Assembly (NCBI RefSeq): GCF_029919115.1
Contig: NZ_CP123990.1
Span: forward strand, 1,116,001-1,180,000
Direction: 5' to 3'
Source of the DNA: Variovorax paradoxus
Lineage (GTDB): Bacteria > Pseudomonadota > Gammaproteobacteria > Burkholderiales > Burkholderiaceae_C
Length of the DNA: 64,000 nt
In this document: in pieces, positions 23,348 to 32,675 of the stretch
Layout of the letters: each line of letters opens with the position of its first letter
How positions within the stretch are numbered: position 1 is the stretch's first letter
Position numbers and translations under genes: made by a program
Notes under the pieces: generated by a model
What the model was told of the DNA's origin: nothing
What the model saw: the letters and a program-made list of their open reading frames with translations, nothing else
The model's database searches: none

Positions 23348-24801
23348 GCCCGATCATCGGTTTCGCGCCGGATTCGGACCCCACCGTCGTGGGCGTGCTG
23401 ATGGAGTGCATCAACATCATCCCGTTCGAATCGGGGTTCATGGGTGCGCCGTCGCCTACGCCTGTACAGGCCGCTCCTTTGCCCGCCCCGTGCAGCGGTG
23501 CCGCGGTGGTAATGCGATTGGATGGCGGGCGCCGCATTTTTGCGACCACGCAGACCAAGATTTACGAGCTGGCCTCCACTGTCTGGACCGACCGCAGCAA
23601 GGCCGGTAGCTACGCGGGCTCACCGGACGCGCGTTGGAGCATCTGCCAATTCGGCGACACAACGCTGTTTTCCAACCTCTCGGACCCCATGCAGCTCTCG
23701 ACGGCTGGCGTGTGCTCTGACGTTCCCACCGCGCCGAAGGCAAAAATCATTGTTAGCGCGTCTAACAACTTCGTGCTCGCCTTCAATACGAACGATGGCA
23801 CATTCGGCGTGTCCTCAGACAGGTGGTGGTGCTGCGCGCAGAACAACCAGAACGACTGGGTGCCGAGCGTTGCGACCGGCGCAACTACGGGCCGCCTAGT
23901 TGCCAAGGAGGGGGCCATTCAGGCCGGATTGCCGCTCGGCGATTACGTCGTGGCCTACAAGAGCCGAGGTGTCTTCCTGGGCTCGTTCGTCGGGGCCTCC
24001 AATGGCGCCTGGCAGTGGACGTTGATTCCTGGCGGCGAATGCGGCGCAGTCGGCCCGGAAGCGGTGTGTGATGTCGGCGGCGTGCATTTCATCGTCGGCG
24101 AGGATGACTTTTGGCTCTTCGACGGGAGCCGACCGATAGCGCTGGGCGAAGGCGTCATCAGGGACTGGTTCCGCCGCAATTCGAGCCAGACCTTCCGCTA
24201 CCGCACCAAATGCACCTACGACCGCCAGCGCAATTTGGTCTGGATCTCGTATGCATCTCCCGCATCCACAGGCGATTGCGACCGCACGCTGGCCTATCAC
24301 CTCTCTACAAAAAAGTGGGGTTCGGCTGATCGAGTCATTCAAGCCGCGCTGAACTTCATATCGCCTGGCGTGACCATCGACGGCCTGAATGCATACGCGG
24401 CGTCCATCGACAGCCTGCCTGAAACGCCTTTCGACTCGCAATACTGGCTAGCCGGTGGCCGGCTCTACGCCTATTTCAACGCCAGTAACCAACTGGTGTC
24501 GAACAGCGGCGTCGCGGGGGCGTCGAGCTTCACCACTGGTGACCTCGGCGACGACGACATGGTGACCATGATCGACCGGTTCCGCACGCGGTTCTCGTTA
24601 TCGCCAGCCACGGCTACGGCGACCGGGTTGTTGAAGATGAACGAGGGCGATCCTCTTGTTGTCGGCGCGATGTGCGCGATCAACGATGGCAAGTTCGATG
24701 TACGCCAATCGGCCCGCTTCCATCGCATCCGGGTAGACATGACAGGCGACCACAAAGAAACGGCCTTTGACGTGAAGGCCATTCAGGTGGGTGAGCGATG
24801 A
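23344..24801 (+). CDS. tail-hub / DNA-stabilising protein (P22 gp10-like)
   Basis: This 485-residue mostly beta protein overlaps the adaptor and has the multi-strand pattern of P22 gp10-type tail-hub proteins that close the portal and connect to the needle or fibres (repeats of W-x-V segments such as QNDWVPSVATGATTGRLVAKEGAI and VGGVHFIVGEDDFWLFDGSRPI). Identification is by position and overall strand-rich sequence. I cannot tell its exact relation to gp10. Confidence 0.68.
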   Translation: MSPIIGFAPDSDPTVVGVLMECINIIPFESGFMGAPSPTPVQAAPLPAPCSGAAVVMRLDGGRRIFATTQTKIYELASTVWTDRSKAGSYAGSPDARWSICQFGDTTLFSNLSDPMQLSTAGVCSDVPTAPKAKIIVSASNNFVLAFNTNDGTFGVSSDRWWCCAQNNQNDWVPSVATGATTGRLVAKEGAIQAGLPLGDYVVAYKSRGVFLGSFVGASNGAWQWTLIPGGECGAVGPEAVCDVGGVHFIVGEDDFWLFDGSRPIALGEGVIRDWFRRNSSQTFRYRTKCTYDRQRNLVWISYASPASTGDCDRTLAYHLSTKKWGSADRVIQAALNFISPGVTIDGLNAYAASIDSLPETPFDSQYWLAGGRLYAYFNASNQLVSNSGVAGASSFTTGDLGDDDMVTMIDRFRTRFSLSPATATATGLLKMNEGDPLVVGAMCAINDGKFDVRQSARFHRIRVDMTGDHKETAFDVKAIQVGER

Positions 24802-25301
24802 AGCTGGAGCAGGAACCCCGGCTGCCTGGTCAAAGCAGCGCCATGCTGGAGTGGGCGCGTAGGGTCACATCCGCCGTGAACTCGGAGATCGACCTCGTGC
24901 GGACCTTGGCACCCCTGGCAAGTCCCGCCTTGACCGGCGCGCCGACCGCGCCGAACCCTGCTGCGGGGACGCGCGGCACTCGCATCGCCACGATGCAGAT
25001 GTTCGCGGACGAGTTCACCGCGCTCAAATCAAGCATTGGATGGCAGAAGTTCCCTTCGGGCTACATCCTCCAGCAGGGCAGCTATGTATCCCTCACCTCG
25101 GGCGACGTGGGGGTTTCTTTCCCTGTGGCCTTCCCTAGCGCCGTGTGCTCTGTCGTGACGAGCTATGCAGGTGGTGGTGCGGCTGGTCCGTACATCGCGA
25201 CCGTTGGAGCCTATGCAGTCACTGGATTCAATGCTTCGCTGTTCAATGTCGCAGGCACGCGCGTAGCTGGGTCGTGTAACTGGTTCGCAGTCGGCTTCTA
25301 G
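24798..25301 (+). CDS. tail fibre protein with gp53-like C-terminal domain
   Basis: This 167-residue fibre has a short N-terminal attachment region (SPALTGAPTAPNPAAGTRGTRIATMQMFADEF) then the domain WQKFPSGYILQQGSYVSL to NWFAVGF, typical of gp53-like fibre tips. It overlaps the tail-hub stop and is followed by its chaperone, so it is one of two receptor-binding modules in this phage. It is short, so it may be a spike tip. Confidence 0.8.
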   Translation: MKLEQEPRLPGQSSAMLEWARRVTSAVNSEIDLVRTLAPLASPALTGAPTAPNPAAGTRGTRIATMQMFADEFTALKSSIGWQKFPSGYILQQGSYVSLTSGDVGVSFPVAFPSAVCSVVTSYAGGGAAGPYIATVGAYAVTGFNASLFNVAGTRVAGSCNWFAVGF

Positions 25302-25309
25302 GAGCTCGC

Positions 25310-25774
25310 ATGCAGATGTACTACAGCGCGATTACAGGCGGCTTTTACTGCGACGAGCTGCACAGCGACAACATGCCGGCTGACGCAAAGCAGATCAGCG
25401 ACGAGGTCTATGCGGCGTGCGCAGGCCGCCATGTGGCAGCAGACGGCGGTGGCATGCCCTTGGTCGTTCCCCCCGAACCGCCGACGTTCGAGCAGCGCGC
25501 CGCAGCGTTGCTGGCTGAGGTGGATAAGCACCTCAATACTGCCGCCCGTGCAAAAGGTTACGACAGCATCGTGACCGCGGCGCTTCGCGCGGCGTTGCCG
25601 CAGAGCCCTTTCCATGCCGAAGGCATCGCGTTCGGAACGTGGATGGATGCCGTCTATGCCAAGTGCTACGAGGTACTGGCGCTGGTCACTTCCGGCGTGA
25701 TGGCCGAACCCGATTGGCCGCAGCTGCGCGCGCAACTGCCGACCCTGAATCTTCCCGCATCGAAAGGAGCCTGA
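25310..25774 (+). CDS. tail fibre assembly chaperone (Tfa-like)
   Basis: This 154-residue protein starts MQMYYSAITGGFYCDELHSDNMPADAKQI, matching the N-terminal domain of Tfa proteins that fold phage fibres. The C-terminal half (AALLAEVDKHLNTAARAKGYDSIVTA to WMDAVYAKCYEVLALV) is the common helical part. It directly follows the gp53-like fibre gene and should assist its assembly. Confidence 0.82.
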   Translation: MQMYYSAITGGFYCDELHSDNMPADAKQISDEVYAACAGRHVAADGGGMPLVVPPEPPTFEQRAAALLAEVDKHLNTAARAKGYDSIVTAALRAALPQSPFHAEGIAFGTWMDAVYAKCYEVLALVTSGVMAEPDWPQLRAQLPTLNLPASKGA

Positions 25775-25775
25775 C

Positions 25776-26498
25776 ATGGCAGACACATCCAACCTCGGCA
25801 TGGGAGGCAACCCCTTCCTCGGCCAAAACAACCCGTACCTGCAGCAGAACATCGATGCGGCCTCGGCCGACATGGTGAAGAACTACAACCTCGGCGCAGT
25901 GCCCGCGACGAACGCCGCGCTTGTGCGCAGCGGCTCCTTCGGCAACTCCGGCCTGCAGGAGATGCAAGCGCGGGACGCCGACATGCTGCAGAAGAACCTG
26001 GGCAACCTGTCGAACACGGCCCGCTTCAACGACTACAGCCAGCGGCAGGGCATGTACCAGTGGCAAAAGGGTTTCGATGAGAACACCCGGCAGTTCGATC
26101 TCGGCTTTGACCGCGCAACCTACAACGATGCGTTCGGCCAGAACCAGCAGAACCTGCAAACCGGCTTGGGCCTCCTGGGCATGCTCAACGGCCTCAACAC
26201 GCAAGACATCGGGAATTCGACCAACTACCAGAACACCCCGCTCAACTACCTCACGCACTTCTCCAACATGGCGGGCGCGATGGGCCGCGGCGGGCAGACC
26301 TCCACCGTCACGGGCAGCGGCGGCGGCGCCGACCCGATCACTTCGGCCCTGGGCGGTGCGCAGATCGGCAGCAGCCTCTGGAACCGCTACAACGGCGGCG
26401 GCAACACCTACCAGAGCATCAACCAGAGCGCCCAGAACAACGGCTACGGCAACACCTTCCAGCAAAACGGCAGCTCGGGGAATGTGTCCTATGGTTGA
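25776..26498 (+). CDS. internal virion / ejection protein 1 (Asn/Gln/Gly-rich)
   Basis: This 240-residue protein is rich in Asn, Gln, Gly and Ser (GNPFLGQNNPYLQQNIDAA, GQNQQNLQTGLGLL). Podophages of this type encode such a protein after the tail genes, thought to be carried inside the capsid and injected with DNA. No catalytic motif is seen. The stop overlaps the cupin ATG region by 8 bases. Confidence 0.62.
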   Translation: MADTSNLGMGGNPFLGQNNPYLQQNIDAASADMVKNYNLGAVPATNAALVRSGSFGNSGLQEMQARDADMLQKNLGNLSNTARFNDYSQRQGMYQWQKGFDENTRQFDLGFDRATYNDAFGQNQQNLQTGLGLLGMLNGLNTQDIGNSTNYQNTPLNYLTHFSNMAGAMGRGGQTSTVTGSGGGADPITSALGGAQIGSSLWNRYNGGGNTYQSINQSAQNNGYGNTFQQNGSSGNVSYG

Positions 26499-26844
26499 TC
26501 TCGGCATCGCTCATCACTTCGGTGGCGGCGTCTACGCGAAAGAAGCGCACGTTGCGGCCGGCCAGATCCTTGTGCAGCACATGCACGAGCACGCCCACCT
26601 CTCGATCTTGGCCGCGGGAACGGTCGAAGTGCTGGTGGACGGCATGCGCTCGGTCGTCGCCGGCCCTGCCTGCCTGACCATCGAAGCGGGTAAGCATCAC
26701 GGCATTCGCGCGCTGACCGATGCGGTGTGGTTCTGCATTCATGCCACCGCCTGCACCGACCCCTCACAAGTCGATGAGGTGCTGATCGCACCTGACAGCC
26801 GGATGCCGGCCATGATGGCCATCGCAGCGGAGTTGGCAGCTTGA
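26491..26844 (+). CDS. cupin-fold protein, phage-encoded
   Basis: This 117-residue protein shows a cupin: H30-x-H32-x-H34-x-H36 (QHMHEHAHLSILAAGTVEVLVDG) with a second His pair at 69-70 (IEAGKHHGIRALTD) giving a metal site. It starts at ATG 26491 and is coupled to the next gene by TTGA. Cupins can be sugar isomerases, dioxygenases or binding proteins. Together with the oxygenase-like neighbour it may modify a virion or host component. The role is inferred. Confidence 0.78.
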   Translation: MVDLGIAHHFGGGVYAKEAHVAAGQILVQHMHEHAHLSILAAGTVEVLVDGMRSVVAGPACLTIEAGKHHGIRALTDAVWFCIHATACTDPSQVDEVLIAPDSRMPAMMAIAAELAA

Positions 26845-27380
26845 GCCCGATCAAACTTCTGTGGCGCGGCCTGAACGTAAAGCCGCTGCGTCAGGCGCTC
26901 GACAAGAACGCGCAGCTGTGGGACCAACGCACCGAGCGCACAGCCTCCGAGGATTCGCCGCACCACGGCCTCTCGGACATCTGGGCTCGCTTCGCGGACC
27001 CGGCCACGATGCAAGCGGACGGATCGCATGACAGCGTCTGGTACGCGCCGGCCGATGTGCTGCCTGTGCGCGACATCGTGTTTCCGCTGATGGCCGCAGT
27101 GCGCGGTGAGCGCCTCGGCGGTGTGCTCATCACGCGCATTCGACCTGGCCAGACCTGCAAGCCGCACACGGACCCGGGCTGGCACGCGCGCTACTACGAC
27201 AAATATGCGGTGCAGATCGCCGCGGCACCCGGGCAGGCATTCCACTTCGAGAGCGAAAAGCTCGTGACCGTGCCCGGGGACATCTACTGGTTCGATAACT
27301 CGCGCACCCATTGGGTGACGAACGAGAGCGACACCGACCGAATCACCATGATCGTCTGTATCAAGACGGAAAGGAACTGA
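26841..27380 (+). CDS. 2-oxoglutarate/Fe(II) oxygenase-like protein (Asp/Asn hydroxylase fold)
   Basis: This 179-residue protein carries the facial triad H109-x-D111 (KPHTDPGW) and H157 (RTHWVTN), with R167 (TDRIT) for the 2-oxoglutarate. This set matches aspartyl/asparaginyl beta-hydroxylase-like proteins. The start is a TTG overlapping the cupin stop. It is embedded in the virion gene block, so a structural-protein or host-factor hydroxylase is plausible, but substrate and activity are unknown. Confidence 0.8.
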   Translation: MSPIKLLWRGLNVKPLRQALDKNAQLWDQRTERTASEDSPHHGLSDIWARFADPATMQADGSHDSVWYAPADVLPVRDIVFPLMAAVRGERLGGVLITRIRPGQTCKPHTDPGWHARYYDKYAVQIAAAPGQAFHFESEKLVTVPGDIYWFDNSRTHWVTNESDTDRITMIVCIKTERN

Positions 27381-27381
27381 T

Positions 27382-28152
27382 ATGCCATGGGGTGCAGCAA
27401 TCGGAGCCATCGGCGGGATCATTTCTGCCGACAAGCAAAGCGGCGGCGGAGGCGGCGGGAGCCAGCAAAGCTCAAGCGAGCCGTGGATGATGGCGCAGCC
27501 CTGGATGCTGCAGAACATCATGCAGGGTCAGAACCTGCAGAACCAGTACACCGCGAAGCCGTTCAGCGCTCAGCAGGACGCGGCCTATGACAACTCCTAT
27601 GCGCTGAACGACTACGTTCGCGAACTGGTGCCCGGCTTGCTCGGCCAACTCGGCGGACAGCAAGTCGGTTTCGACAAGACGAAGCCCAACGCACGCCCTG
27701 ACGCCTGGAACTGGTCTGGCTTGCTATCCGACAACGCACCCGACCTCGGGCAGCAGTCGGTACGCAATGCACGCCCAGCCACGGCGCCTGCAGAGGCACC
27801 CGCCAAGCAGGGGGGAGGCGACTTCCTGCAACAGGAGGACGTGCTCAACGGCGCGAACATGTCTAGCTTCGATGGGCAAACCATGCTCGGCGGCGGGGGC
27901 TACGGCTCCTTCCGCTACGGGATGGACGTGAAGCCCGGCACCAAGGAATACCGCGACATGAGCGAGTACTTCGCCATGGGCGGTTTGGATCCAAACGACC
28001 AGTACGGCCGCGGCGCGCAGTACAAGAACCCGAAGGCCCACCCGCTGGCCCATCTGTGGACTTCCGGCGTCGGCGGCACCCCGGCCGGTGGCGGCATCGG
28101 TGACACGGGGGCCAACGCTGCGGCCTCGGCCTCCGGCAATACGGCCTGGTAA
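27382..28152 (+). CDS. internal virion / ejection protein 2 (Gly/Gln-rich)
   Basis: This 256-residue protein begins MPWGAAIGAIGGIISADKQSGGGGGG, a Gly-rich hydrophobic start that could be membrane-active, then becomes Gln/Asn/Ala-rich. It is in the ejection block (25776-31700). No enzyme motif is seen. The function is inferred from position. Confidence 0.6.
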   Translation: MPWGAAIGAIGGIISADKQSGGGGGGSQQSSSEPWMMAQPWMLQNIMQGQNLQNQYTAKPFSAQQDAAYDNSYALNDYVRELVPGLLGQLGGQQVGFDKTKPNARPDAWNWSGLLSDNAPDLGQQSVRNARPATAPAEAPAKQGGGDFLQQEDVLNGANMSSFDGQTMLGGGGYGSFRYGMDVKPGTKEYRDMSEYFAMGGLDPNDQYGRGAQYKNPKAHPLAHLWTSGVGGTPAGGGIGDTGANAAASASGNTAW

Positions 28153-28161
28153 GGAGCAAAC

Positions 28162-29739
28162 ATGTCCGGACTCTTTGACCTTCTCGACAGCGACGATGCC
28201 CGGCTTGGCATTCAATTGCTCGCAGCCGGTGGCTACACGCCGCAGCGCATGGGCACCGGCCAGCGCATTGCGGGAGCCTTGCAGGGCGTGCAAGCGCAGC
28301 GCGACGGCGACATGCGCCGCCAGCTGCTGAAGTCGCAGATTGACGAAAACTCTTCGCAGGCCAAGCTGCGTGAGGCTCAGTTAGCCAAGCAGGCGCAAAT
28401 TCTTGGACTCACTTCGAATCTGCTTGGCGACTCGGGCGCCGTTGCCACGAACATGGGCGGCGGCTCCAACGTTGCGACAGGCGATCCGAGTGCGTCACAG
28501 GGTAGCGGTGCGCCGGGGCTTCGCGGTGTTCCCATCGAGCGCATCGCCGCGCTCAAGGCAGCAGGGGGACCCGACCTCATCGAGGCCTGGAAAACGGTGA
28601 ACGTGCCTACGTCGCTGCCGGCCGGTGGCTATGCCTTCACGCCTGGCCGGGCACCCACGTACATGGCCGATCCATCGAAGGGGTTGGGCATCGGGCCCAA
28701 TGGTGTTTTCGTGCTGCCTGGCGCAGCGCAGGCGCAGGCAGATCTTGCCCGTGGCACCGAGCGCGCGAAGTCGGAAGAACAAGCGCGCTTCCAAGAGGCA
28801 TCCCCGACCTACAACCCGGACGGAACGAAGTCGGTGCGCTCGCGCCTGGATCAATACGGCGGGGGGAATATGCAACAAACGCCCTCGAACTACACGGTGC
28901 GCGGCGGCAGCGAGGCCCCCTACAACATGTCCGGGCGTACTGGCGAACAGATCGCCGTAATGCAGGATGAGCTGAAACGCACTGACCTTTCCGAAGGCGA
29001 CCGCGCCGGCATTCAGCGGGAGATTCAGCGCCTCGGCGGGGCGACACCGTCCGGCGCCAACATCGTGGAGCTTTCCCCGGCCCATCAAGCCACGAATGCG
29101 GCCAAGAAGACGTTGCAGGATCAGATCGCAAAGGGCGCCGCGGATACCGTCACCAGCAGCCAAGCCGGTGCACAGAGCGCACTAGGCACGCTCCAGAACG
29201 TGGAGCTGATGCGCAAGGGCCTGGGCAGCGCGATCATGGGACCTGGCGCGAATGCCCGCATCTCGCTGGCTCGCGTTGGACAGGTGCTCGGCGTGAGCGG
29301 GCGCGATGCGGCGGAACAGCTTGCGAACACCCGAACCCTGATGCAGGGGCTTTCGCGACAAGAGCTGTCGGCGGCCGGCCAAATGAAAGGGCAGGGTCAA
29401 ATCACTGAGAGCGAGCGGGCGATTCTGCGCAAGGCCGAAGCCGGCGACATCTCGGAGCTATCCGGGGTCGAATTGCAAACGCTGATCGGCATTCTTGATC
29501 GCTCCGCGCGTCATCGCCTGGACTCGCACGATTCCCTGATGGCTCGCGTGAATGCTGGCGAGGACCCGGGACAGCTCATGACGGTGAAGCGGCCGGTTGA
29601 CACTGAACAGCCAAAGGCACCAAAGCTGCTGCCAAGCCTCCCGACTGCCAACGCCTCGAACAAGGGCCAGCGCATCCGCGATACCACCACCGGCAAGATC
29701 CTGATGTCGAACGGTGTCCAATGGAAGGAGCAACCGTAA
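28162..29739 (+). CDS. internal virion / ejection protein 3
   Basis: This 525-residue protein has an N-terminal helical region (MSGLFDLLDSDDARLGIQLLAAGGYTPQRMGTGQRI) also seen at the start of other podophage ejection proteins, long Ala/Gln helices, and a C-terminal half rich in Ala/Ser. The stop overlaps the next start (TAATG). It is likely injected with DNA. I see no lytic-transglycosylase motif. Confidence 0.66.
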   Translation: MSGLFDLLDSDDARLGIQLLAAGGYTPQRMGTGQRIAGALQGVQAQRDGDMRRQLLKSQIDENSSQAKLREAQLAKQAQILGLTSNLLGDSGAVATNMGGGSNVATGDPSASQGSGAPGLRGVPIERIAALKAAGGPDLIEAWKTVNVPTSLPAGGYAFTPGRAPTYMADPSKGLGIGPNGVFVLPGAAQAQADLARGTERAKSEEQARFQEASPTYNPDGTKSVRSRLDQYGGGNMQQTPSNYTVRGGSEAPYNMSGRTGEQIAVMQDELKRTDLSEGDRAGIQREIQRLGGATPSGANIVELSPAHQATNAAKKTLQDQIAKGAADTVTSSQAGAQSALGTLQNVELMRKGLGSAIMGPGANARISLARVGQVLGVSGRDAAEQLANTRTLMQGLSRQELSAAGQMKGQGQITESERAILRKAEAGDISELSGVELQTLIGILDRSARHRLDSHDSLMARVNAGEDPGQLMTVKRPVDTEQPKAPKLLPSLPTANASNKGQRIRDTTTGKILMSNGVQWKEQP

Positions 29740-31700
29740 TGGCCTACGAAGTCCTCGAAGACGAGCCGGGCGGCCGTTACGAAGTCCTGCCTGCCGAATC
29801 GCGCGGCACGGGCTCGGCTGTGATGGATGCGGCCAATGCAGTAGGGACTGGTTTCTGGCGTGGCGCAACGCGGCTGGCCGGACTCCCCGCTGACACCATG
29901 GCCAACGTGTTGGATCTGGGCCGGGCGGTCGTCGGCGTACCGGTCACCGCGGCAACCGGGAAAACGCCGGATTGGCTCATCCCCCCGGATCGTCGCACGG
30001 TGGTGGGCACGGGCGACTACTTGATCGACAAGGCACGCAACGCGAAGGCCGGCCGCGTCATGCTTGACCCCGCAAACCCGGACTACGAAGGCGGCTACAC
30101 CCAAGCGGCCGGGGGCGCGCTCACTGGCGTGATTGCCCCCGTGTCGTGGACTCAAGCCGCGAACCAAGCGGGTCTGTCACTCATGGGCGTACTCGGCGGA
30201 AAAGCGGCCTACGATGCCACGGGCAACCCGGCGCTCGCCATCACGGCTGGCCTGGCGCCCACAGCGCTGCAGCAAGTCGCGACAGGTGCCGTGCAGCGGG
30301 CCGTTCGTGGTGGCGAACAAGGCCGCCGCGACATGGTGCAGCGGGTGCAGGATCTGAAGAATGCGGGCGTCGAAAGTCCCACGCTGGGGCTGGCGAGCGG
30401 CAACAAGCTGATTGGCGGCATTGAAAACCTTCTGCAGAACACCCCCGGCGCAATTGGCATCATGGGCCGCGCCCGCGATGGCGCAGTGCAGGGGCTTCAA
30501 GAAAAGAGCCAGCAGGCGGCCGAGCTGGCATCGCGAAACCGCGGCGCCTTGGAATCTGGCGTAGCGATTCAGCGCGGTGTTCGCGGCTTCGCTGACGACT
30601 TCAAGGCTCGGCAGGAGGCTCTATACAACCGGCTCGACCGGACCATTCCGCCCCAATCGCCGGTGGATGTGTCGCGCACCAAGGCAACTCTTACCGAACT
30701 GAACGCAGACATTCCGAATGCGCCGGCGCTCTCGAAGCAGTTCCGCAATGCCCGAATCCAAGGCATTGAGGACGCCATCGACAGCGACATTGCCGGCGCT
30801 CGCGGCAGCGGTGTGATGGGCGCCGGAGCGACGAACAGCTTGCCGTTCGAAGCCGTGAAGAAGACTCGCACTCTCGTGGGCGGCGAGATCGCAGACAACA
30901 CCATCATGAGCGATGTGCCGCGCAGCAAGTGGAACCCCTTGTACGGCGCGCTGACCGCGGATATGAAGGCCGTAGCAAACGCCGCTGGCCCTGATGCAAC
31001 GCGCGCGTTCAATCGTGCGAACGATCACACGCGAGCCGGTGTTAAGCGGCTGGAACTGATCGCTCCGTTTTCAGAGGGGCGCACGCAATCGCCAGAGCAG
31101 GCCTTCACAGCGTTGACTCGGACGACAAAAGAGAACACCTCCACGCTGCAAGCGATCAAGAAATCGCTACCGGAAGAAGCTCGGGGCACAGTCGCCGGGA
31201 CGGTCATCGAACGATTGGGCAAGGCTCGCAATGGTGTGCAGAACGACACAGGGACCGCCTGGAGTCCGGAGACATTCCTGACGAACTGGAATGCGATGTC
31301 ACCGAGCGCGCGCGCTGAACTGTTCTCGGGTTTCAAGAACTCCGGTCAGGCGCGTGATGCGGTTGAGAGTGTCGCGCGGGCCACTAGCATGATGCGCGAG
31401 AACTCGAAGATGTGGGCGAACCCCTCGGGGACTGCCGCAAACGCGGCGGCGCGGGGCATCCTTGCCTCTGTACCTGCTGCTGGTGCTGCTGCAATGGGCG
31501 GCCTGATCAATCCATGGGTGCCTGCGGGCGCGGCGCTGGGGCTCGGTATCACCAACGGCACGGCGCGCTGGCTTACGTCGCCTGGTGCGGTGGAGTGGGC
31601 TGCCTCACGCGGACGATTGCCGCCTTCGATGGCGGCTTCTCAGGGCGCCGCACTGACTGGCGGGGGTTTGATGGGCCTTCTATCAGACCCCGGCCAGTAG
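29739..31700 (+). CDS. large internal virion / ejection protein 4
   Basis: This 653-residue protein starts MAYEVLEDEPGGRYEVLPAES, has several hydrophobic Gly/Ala segments (for example AVGTGFWRGATRLAGLP, SVPAAGAAAMGGLINPWVPAGAALGLG near the C terminus) and a long helical centre. Such proteins form the channel through the cell envelope during injection. A 40-residue minus-strand gene overlaps its last bases. Confidence 0.66.
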   Translation: MAYEVLEDEPGGRYEVLPAESRGTGSAVMDAANAVGTGFWRGATRLAGLPADTMANVLDLGRAVVGVPVTAATGKTPDWLIPPDRRTVVGTGDYLIDKARNAKAGRVMLDPANPDYEGGYTQAAGGALTGVIAPVSWTQAANQAGLSLMGVLGGKAAYDATGNPALAITAGLAPTALQQVATGAVQRAVRGGEQGRRDMVQRVQDLKNAGVESPTLGLASGNKLIGGIENLLQNTPGAIGIMGRARDGAVQGLQEKSQQAAELASRNRGALESGVAIQRGVRGFADDFKARQEALYNRLDRTIPPQSPVDVSRTKATLTELNADIPNAPALSKQFRNARIQGIEDAIDSDIAGARGSGVMGAGATNSLPFEAVKKTRTLVGGEIADNTIMSDVPRSKWNPLYGALTADMKAVANAAGPDATRAFNRANDHTRAGVKRLELIAPFSEGRTQSPEQAFTALTRTTKENTSTLQAIKKSLPEEARGTVAGTVIERLGKARNGVQNDTGTAWSPETFLTNWNAMSPSARAELFSGFKNSGQARDAVESVARATSMMRENSKMWANPSGTAANAAARGILASVPAAGAAAMGGLINPWVPAGAALGLGITNGTARWLTSPGAVEWAASRGRLPPSMAASQGAALTGGGLMGLLSDPGQ

Positions 31701-31805
31701 ACCGTAGACAAACATCAAGACGGCGGCGACACCGCCGACCCCCAACGCGACGAGCCACATCGCCGAGAAGCCGTTGCGGCTGAACTGATCCGGTCGTTCT
31801 TCCAT
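31683..31805 (-). CDS. small antisense membrane protein (40 aa)
   Basis: The minus-strand frame starts at ATG 31805 behind an AAAGGA ribosome site at ideal spacing and stops at TGA 31683-31685. It has a charged N terminus (MEERPDQFSRNG), then one long hydrophobic helix (FSAMWLVALGVGGVAAVLMF) and a short tail. It is opposite to the surrounding late operon. A single-spanning peptide of this size could be a holin modulator or superinfection factor. The function is unknown. Confidence 0.55.
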   Translation of the reverse strand: MEERPDQFSRNGFSAMWLVALGVGGVAAVLMFVYGLLAGV

Positions 31806-31862
31806 CTGGGTCCTTTCCAGTTGAGCTTCGATTGTAGGCAGCACCCCTTTTCACCACCAGCA

Positions 31863-31882
31863 AACCCGCTTCGGCGGGTTTT
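31863..31882 (+). terminator. intrinsic terminator before second fibre gene
   Basis: AACCCGC-TTCG-GCGGGTT (31863-31880) is a 7-pair hairpin with a stable TTCG loop followed by TT. It ends the ejection-protein operon ahead of the collar fibre gene. The T-run is short. Confidence 0.6.
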
Positions 31883-31902
31883 CTCGTTCTTGGAGCATCC
31901 CC

Positions 31903-32667
31903 ATGGCAGTCACAACCACTCTCGCCGCCTGCAACACGAATCCTGCATTGAACGGGCCAGACGGTTCGGACTTGCCAGCTACCCTTGACGACGCGATCCG
32001 CTATGCCTTGAGCTTCATCGCTCAACTTCGCGATGGCGCCGGCATGCCGGTGGGCGCCATCGTTCCGTTTTCTGGCGCCACAGCTGGGCTCGGCTACGTC
32101 ATCGGCAACGGTTCGCTGCTCTCGCGCACCACCTACGCGGCTCTGTTCGCCTACGCCAGCGCCGCGGGATTGGTAAGCGAAGCCGCATGGACCGCAGGCA
32201 GCTTTGGCTCCTACTCGGTGGGCGATGGTTCCACCACATTCCGCGTGCCGGATTTCCGCGGCATGTTTCTAAGGGGCCTTGATCAGTCGCGCGGCGTTGA
32301 CCCGGGACGCGTTTTGGGCAGCTATCAACTCGCATCAAACGCACCTCACGTGCACGGCGTTGCGGACCCAACGCACGTGCATCCCGACCCGGGCCATGCG
32401 CACCAGGGTTCGACGCTCGCGGCCGGGGACCACGCACACGGATACACCGGATCCACTCCATCGGGCGCTGGCGCTTTCTCGGGTGGCACCACCGTATACG
32501 CGCAGATCGGTGCCGCGACCGGCGTCGCCGGTTCGCATGCGCACACGATTCAAACGGACGTGCGCGGCACTGGGCTGCTCGCCACCGCCACCAACATTTC
32601 GATCCAGTCGCAGGGCATCGAGGGGCGTCCCAGCAATCTGGCCTACCCCTTCTGTATCAAGTACTGA
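31903..32667 (+). CDS. tail fibre protein with phage tail-collar domain
   Basis: This 254-residue fibre carries the collar motif (SVGDGSTTFRVPDFRGMFLRGLDQSRGVDPGRVLGSYQ) near residue 110-150, then a His/Gly-rich tip (HVHGVADPTHVHPDPGHAHQ), where His-x-His pairs probably bind metal and stabilise the trimer. It is the second receptor-binding module, separate from the gp53-like fibre. The C-terminal YPFCIKY is typical. Confidence 0.86.
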   Translation: MAVTTTLAACNTNPALNGPDGSDLPATLDDAIRYALSFIAQLRDGAGMPVGAIVPFSGATAGLGYVIGNGSLLSRTTYAALFAYASAAGLVSEAAWTAGSFGSYSVGDGSTTFRVPDFRGMFLRGLDQSRGVDPGRVLGSYQLASNAPHVHGVADPTHVHPDPGHAHQGSTLAAGDHAHGYTGSTPSGAGAFSGGTTVYAQIGAATGVAGSHAHTIQTDVRGTGLLATATNISIQSQGIEGRPSNLAYPFCIKY

Positions 32668-32675
32668 GGCCCACC

